Positions 7,192 through 10,226 of a stretch of DNA of 10,226 bases are shown piece after piece. A program made the position numbers and the translations under genes. The notes under the pieces are model-generated. The model was not told the origin of the DNA. It was given only the letters and a program-made list of their open reading frames with translations, and ran no database searches. The number at the start of each line of letters is the position of its first letter. Position 1 is the stretch's first letter. Location: contig CANFNE010000067.1 in assembly GCA_947448105.1 (NCBI GenBank), positions 1 through 10,226 of the forward strand. The letters run 5' to 3'. The stretch comes from Burkholderiales bacterium (GTDB taxonomy: Bacteria > Pseudomonadota > Gammaproteobacteria > Burkholderiales > Burkholderiaceae_C).

Positions 7192-9639
7192 TCAAAGGCC
7201 TTTCACGCGCAAGCTCTGCGGGTCGTAAAAGCCCGCCAGCGAAGCCGTGGCAGCCACTTTGACGCCTGCGACTTCAATCTCATAACTGGCCGCCAGCAGG
7301 TCCGCGTCCGAGCCCGCAAAGGCCCCAAGTTCCACGTATCCCATGCCCAAGGACTTGCCCAGCGCGTGGCCAAACATGCCCGAGGAAATGCGCCCGACGA
7401 TCTCGCCGTTGCGCCACACCGGTTCGTTGTGGTAGAGCAGGGCGCTGGCGTCGTGCAGCGCAAACTGCAGCAGTTTGCGGGTCACGCCCGCCTCTTTTTG
7501 CTTCATGAGCGCCTCGCGCCCCAAAAAGCCGCCGGGCTTTTTGAAGGACACGGCAAAGCCCAGACCGGCTTGCAGCGGCGTGTCTTCGTCGCTGATGTCG
7601 TGGCCCCAGTGGCGGTAGCCCTTCTCCATGCGCAGGGAGTTGAGCGCGTGGTAGCCCGCCAGGCGCAGGCCCAGGGGTTCGCCTTCGCGCATGAGGGCGT
7701 CAAACACGCCGGGCGCGCATTCCACCGGAACATACAGTTCCCAGCCCAATTCCCCCACATAGGTGATGCGGCTGGCGCGCACGCGGGCGTAGCCCAGGTC
7801 AATCACCTGCGAGGTGCCAAAGGGGAAAGCCGCGTTCGAGAAGTCGGCGTCGCTCACGCGCTGCAGCAGCTCGCGCGAGCGCGGGCCCATCAGGCCCAGT
7901 ACCGCCATGCTGGCACCCAGGTCGGTCGCCATGGCGCGGGCGTCTGCCGGTATCTGGCGCTGCAGCCAGGCAAAGTCGCGCGTTTGCGTGGCGGCGGCGG
8001 TCACCACCAAAAAGCGGTCAGGCGCTTCGCGGGTCACCGTCAGGTCAGCCTCAATGCCGCCGCGCGCATTGAGCCATTGGGTGTAAACCACTTTGCCCAC
8101 GGGCACAGCCATGTTGTTGGCGCAGATGTGGTTGAGCACTTTTTCGGCGTCCGGCCCTTGCACCACAAACTTGGCAAACGAGGACTGGTCAAACAGGCCC
8201 ACGGCGTTGCGCACCGCATGGTGTTCGGCCGCTGAATAGTCAAACCAGTTTTGGCGGCCATAGCTGTATTCATACGCGGGCTTGACGCCGGGCGGGGCAT
8301 ACCAGTTGGGGCGTTCCCAGCCGGCCACTTCACCAAAGCAGGCGCCGTGCGCGGCCAGGCGGTCGTGAAGGATGGAGCGGCGCACGCCACGCGCTGTCTC
8401 GGGCTGGCGATACGGCCAGTGCATCGCGTACAACAGGCCCAAGGTTTCTACCGTGCGGTCGCGCAGGTAGCTGCGGTTGCGCTGGAAAGGCATGGCGCGG
8501 CGGATGTCCACGTCCCACAAATCCATGGGCGGGTGGCCGTCGAGCATCCAGTCGGCCAGCACCTTGCCTGCGCCTCCGGCGGACTGGATGCCAATCGAGT
8601 TAAAGCCCGCCGCCACAAACAGATTGCGCACTTCGGGCGTTTCGCCCAGCAAATAGCGGTCGTCGGGGGTAAAGCTCTCAGGCCCGTTGAAGAACAGGTT
8701 GATGCCGGTTTTTTCCAGCGCCGGGGTGCGGTGCATGGCCGCAGTGAGCAGCGGCTCAATATGTTCCAGGTCGTCGGGCAAAGAGTCAAAGCTAAAGGTC
8801 TCCGGAATGCCTTTCATGCCCCAGGGCTTGGCTACCGGCTCGAACCAGCCGACCAGCAGCTTGCCGGCGTCTTCTTTGAAATAGGCGCAGCCGTCGGGGT
8901 CGCGCAGCACCGGCATATTGGAATGCAGGCCTTCCATGGGCTCGGTGACGATGTAGAAGTGCTCGGCAGCGTGCAAGGGCACCGTGGTTCCGGCCTTGGC
9001 GCCGAGTTCGTGCGCCCACATGCCGGCGCAGTTGACCACCATGTCGGCGCGGATCTCGCCAAATGCGGTGCGCACGCCCACGGCTTTGCCGTTCTCAATC
9101 AGGATTTCCTGCGCAGCGCAGTTCTCAAATATGCGTGCGCCCCGGCTTTTGGCACCTTTGGCCAGCGCCTGCGTGGTGTCAATCGGGTTGGTGCGGCCGT
9201 CTTTGGGCAGGTAGACGCCGCCCACCACGTCGGACACATTCACGCCCGGCCAGAGCGCCGCAATCTCGGACGGCCCCAGGGTTTGCACTTCGAGTCCAAA
9301 GCATTTGGCCATGGACGCGCCGCGCTTGAGCTCTTCAAAGCGGGCGGCGTGGGTGGCAATCGCCACCGAGCCGGTCTGGCGGAAACCCGTGGCCTGCCCG
9401 GTTTCCTGCTCCAGCGATGCGTATAAATTGGTGGTGTACTGGGCCAGACGGGTGAGGTTGTAGGTGGCGCGCAATTGGCCGACCAGCCCCGCCGCGTGCC
9501 AGGTGGTGCCGCAGGTGAGTTGCTTGCGCTCGAGCAACACCACATCCTTGCAACCGCGCAGGGTCAGGTGGTATGCCAGGCTGCAGCCGACGATGCCGCC
9601 GCCCACGATAACGACCTGTGCTTTGTTCGGTAGATCCAT
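7192..9639 (-). CDS. Sarcosine/dimethylglycine dehydrogenase-like FAD enzyme with folate-binding GcvT domain
   Basis: A complete 815-residue two-part enzyme. The N-terminal DAO-type oxidoreductase half has the dinucleotide motif VGGGIVGCS (12-20) and CGTTWHAAGLVGQLR. In that segment H48 matches the histidine that carries covalent FAD in mammalian sarcosine and dimethylglycine dehydrogenases. The C-terminal half (about 430-800) is a GcvT-like tetrahydrofolate-binding module (YVGELGWELYVP; GYHALNSLRMEKGYRHWGHD; DTPLQAGLGF). Known relatives oxidatively demethylate N-methylated glycines and pass the methyl carbon to tetrahydrofolate. The N-terminus (HAAGLVGQLR, LEQETG, YLPKDGRTNPIDTTQALAKGA) reads more like sarcosine dehydrogenase than DMGDH, but substrate is not provable from sequence. 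The start is ATG 9637-9639, with a G-rich GGGGGT 4 bases upstream as a mediocre ribosome site. It is the first gene of an operon with the XRE-cupin regulator and divergent from a paralogue. No signal peptide is seen, so it is probably cytoplasmic. Confidence 0.93.
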   Translation of the reverse strand: MDLPNKAQVVIVGGGIVGCSLAYHLTLRGCKDVVLLERKQLTCGTTWHAAGLVGQLRATYNLTRLAQYTTNLYASLEQETGQATGFRQTGSVAIATHAARFEELKRGASMAKCFGLEVQTLGPSEIAALWPGVNVSDVVGGVYLPKDGRTNPIDTTQALAKGAKSRGARIFENCAAQEILIENGKAVGVRTAFGEIRADMVVNCAGMWAHELGAKAGTTVPLHAAEHFYIVTEPMEGLHSNMPVLRDPDGCAYFKEDAGKLLVGWFEPVAKPWGMKGIPETFSFDSLPDDLEHIEPLLTAAMHRTPALEKTGINLFFNGPESFTPDDRYLLGETPEVRNLFVAAGFNSIGIQSAGGAGKVLADWMLDGHPPMDLWDVDIRRAMPFQRNRSYLRDRTVETLGLLYAMHWPYRQPETARGVRRSILHDRLAAHGACFGEVAGWERPNWYAPPGVKPAYEYSYGRQNWFDYSAAEHHAVRNAVGLFDQSSFAKFVVQGPDAEKVLNHICANNMAVPVGKVVYTQWLNARGGIEADLTVTREAPDRFLVVTAAATQTRDFAWLQRQIPADARAMATDLGASMAVLGLMGPRSRELLQRVSDADFSNAAFPFGTSQVIDLGYARVRASRITYVGELGWELYVPVECAPGVFDALMREGEPLGLRLAGYHALNSLRMEKGYRHWGHDISDEDTPLQAGLGFAVSFKKPGGFLGREALMKQKEAGVTRKLLQFALHDASALLYHNEPVWRNGEIVGRISSGMFGHALGKSLGMGYVELGAFAGSDADLLAASYEIEVAGVKVAATASLAGFYDPQSLRVKGL

Positions 9640-9650
9640 GCGACCCCCAA

Positions 9651-9708
9651 TGTGAGTAATTGTGTGAAAAATGGCGTGAAAATTATTCTAATGTAAAAAA
9701 ACGCGTAA
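9651..9708. repeat. Phased direct repeats YGTRA in the divergent control region
   Basis: Three tandem copies with an exact 12-base period start at 9651 (TGTGAGTAAT), 9663 (TGTGAAAAAT) and 9675 (CGTGAAAATT). Two looser copies start at 9692 (TGTAAAAAAA) and 9704 (CGTAAGTTTT), again 12 bases apart. All lie between the two divergent flavoenzyme starts, where regulator binding is expected. Low complexity from A-runs inflates the similarity of the last two copies. Confidence 0.45.
9685..9690 (-). promoter_or_regulatory. Candidate -10 box for the leftward flavoenzyme operon
   Basis: Read leftward, TAGAAT matches five of six bases of TATAAT, about 45 bases before the ATG at 9639. No good -35 sequence lies 16-18 bases upstream, so an activator would be needed if this is the promoter. 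Confidence 0.25.
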
Positions 9709-9716
9709 GTTTTTTA
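9694..9716. promoter_or_regulatory. AT-rich dyad, possible operator
   Basis: TAAAAAA (9694-9700) and TTTTTTA (9710-9716) are exact inverted arms around a 9-base centre, ACGCGTAAG. The dyad lies just upstream of both candidate -10 boxes, a fitting place for a dimeric regulator such as the neighbouring XRE-cupin protein. Homopolymer arms make this weak evidence. Confidence 0.3.
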
Positions 9717-9726
9717 ATTCTGTGCC

Positions 9727-9732
9727 TACAAT
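9727..9732 (+). promoter_or_regulatory. Candidate -10 box for the rightward flavoenzyme gene
   Basis: TACAAT matches five of six bases of TATAAT and would start transcription near 9739, giving a leader of about 63 bases. The upstream T-rich stretch at 9710-9715 is the only -35-like sequence and is spaced too close. Confidence 0.35.
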
Positions 9733-9746
9733 TCGCTCGCATTCGG

Positions 9747-9771
9747 GCAAGCTGCGCGGCCTCGCACTTGC
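9747..9771 (+). other. Leader hairpin ahead of the rightward flavoenzyme gene
   Basis: GCAAG (9747-9751) pairs with CTTGC (9767-9771), and TGCG (9753-9756) pairs with CGCA (9763-9766). Together they make a nine-pair stem with one bulged C (9752) and a six-base loop (9757-9762). It would sit in the 5' leader, 19 bases before the ribosome site at 9791. No known riboswitch consensus, including glycine, was recognised. Confidence 0.4.
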
Positions 9772-9801
9772 GGAGTAGTGAACCAGTCAACGGAGACCGA
9801 C

Positions 9802-10226
9802 ATGAAAGAACATGCACGGGTTGTCGTCATAGGCGGCGGTGTCGTGGGGTGCAGCTGCCTCTACCATTTGGCGGCGCTGGGCGTCAAAGACGCTTTGCTG
9901 CTCGAGCGTGACGAGCTGACCTCAGGCTCCACCTGGCATGCGGCGGGCAATCTGCCCACGTTTTCCGCCAGTTGGAGCATCCTCAAGCTGCAAAAGTATT
10001 CGGCGGCGCTCTACCGCAAGCTCGCCGCCAATGCGGAAAACCCCATCAACTACCACCTGACCGGCTCGGTGCGCCTGGCACACGGTCGCAGCCGCACGGA
10101 CGAGTTCCACCATGTCAAAAGCATGGCCAAGGCCAATGGGCTGGAATATGAAATCCTCTCGCCCTCGGACCTGAAAGACCGCTATCCGCTGATCGAAACC
10201 CATGATTTGCAAGGCGCGCTGTGGGA
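9802..10226 (+). CDS. Dimethylglycine dehydrogenase-like FAD-dependent oxidoreductase, N-terminal part (cut by window end)
   Basis: The first 141 codons of a second DAO-family flavoenzyme, still open at the window end. It has MKEHARVVVIGGGVVGCS (dinucleotide-binding GGGVVG), LLLERDELTSGSTWHAAGN with the histidine expected to hold covalent FAD, LTGSVRLAHG and LSPSDLKDRYPL. It aligns throughout with the divergent 815-residue protein but differs after the HAAG motif (NLPTFSASWSILKLQKYS). That segment and the GSVRLA/DEF wording are closer to DMGDH-type 'GcvT family' proteins, so a full length near 800 residues with a C-terminal folate module is expected, not seen. The start is ATG 9802, with CGGAGA at 9791-9796 5 bases upstream. 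It is divergent from its paralogue across 162 bp, so both are probably co-regulated in use of N-methylated glycines or similar amines. Confidence 0.9.
   Translation, partial: MKEHARVVVIGGGVVGCSCLYHLAALGVKDALLLERDELTSGSTWHAAGNLPTFSASWSILKLQKYSAALYRKLAANAENPINYHLTGSVRLAHGRSRTDEFHHVKSMAKANGLEYEILSPSDLKDRYPLIETHDLQGALW

Noticed and set aside
7180..8235. A 351-codon plus-strand open frame antisense to the same flavoenzyme gene
   Set aside because: Same composition bias and no ribosome site or family likeness; it is a shadow of the real minus-strand gene.
8251..9426. A 391-codon plus-strand open frame antisense to the flavoenzyme gene
   Set aside because: Its product is His/Arg/Gln/Val-rich with no recognisable motif. 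It mirrors strongly supported coding sequence on the other strand; such shadows are common in GC-rich genes.
9733..9801. A glycine riboswitch ahead of the DMGDH-like gene
   Set aside because: The conserved glycine-aptamer core sequences were not found; only the single bulged hairpin is visible.
9660..9911. An 83-codon plus-strand frame crossing the divergent control region
   Set aside because: It overlaps the well-supported flavoenzyme start at 9802 in another frame, and its product has no family likeness.

Overview
The window looks like chromosomal DNA from a GC-rich betaproteobacterium, most likely Burkholderiales/Comamonadaceae. The basis is the high GC content, the pyruvate-dehydrogenase-type E3 C-terminus, a LemA/M48 protease pair with a long C-terminal extension, and a SARDH/DMGDH-like gene cluster with an XRE-cupin regulator. 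This placement comes from remembered protein families; no search was run. No tRNA, rRNA, CRISPR array, insertion sequence or phage gene is visible.

Layout. (a) 2-487 (+): the C-terminal third or less of dihydrolipoyl dehydrogenase, cut by the window edge. (b) 493-2133 (-): a complete AMP-forming acyl-CoA ligase, converging on lpdA with only 5 bp between the stops. (c) 2134-2631: about 500 bp of apparently non-coding DNA holding the divergent upstream regions of the ligase and lemA, including an AT-rich island and a perfect 14-bp palindrome. (d) 2632-5099 (+): lemA and an M48 zinc metallopeptidase gene, 8 bp apart, almost certainly one operon. (e) 5295-6530 (+): acetate kinase after a roughly 195-bp gap, with an uncertain start. 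(f) 6568-9639 (-): an 815-residue sarcosine/dimethylglycine-dehydrogenase-like flavoenzyme gene followed without a gap by an XRE-cupin regulator gene. (g) 9640-9801: an AT-rich divergent control region with 12-bp-phased direct repeats. (h) 9802-10226 (+): the start of a second, paralogous flavoenzyme of the DMGDH type, running off the right edge.

How the genes work together. The right third is the most coherent unit. Two divergently transcribed flavin enzymes of the N-methyl-glycine demethylase superfamily share a 162-bp control region, and one of them is translationally linked to a small-molecule-sensing type of repressor. This suggests an inducible pathway for methylated glycines (betaine, dimethylglycine, sarcosine) or related amines; the exact substrate cannot be read from sequence. 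The middle holds a membrane-associated LemA/HtpX-like protease pair of poorly known role. The acyl-CoA ligase, acetate kinase and E3 all touch acyl-CoA and acetate metabolism but are not obviously one operon.

No clearly new system is visible. The most useful leads are the phased repeats and leader hairpin between the divergent flavoenzyme genes, the gapless stop/start junction of enzyme and regulator, and the uncharacterised C-terminal half of the M48 protein.
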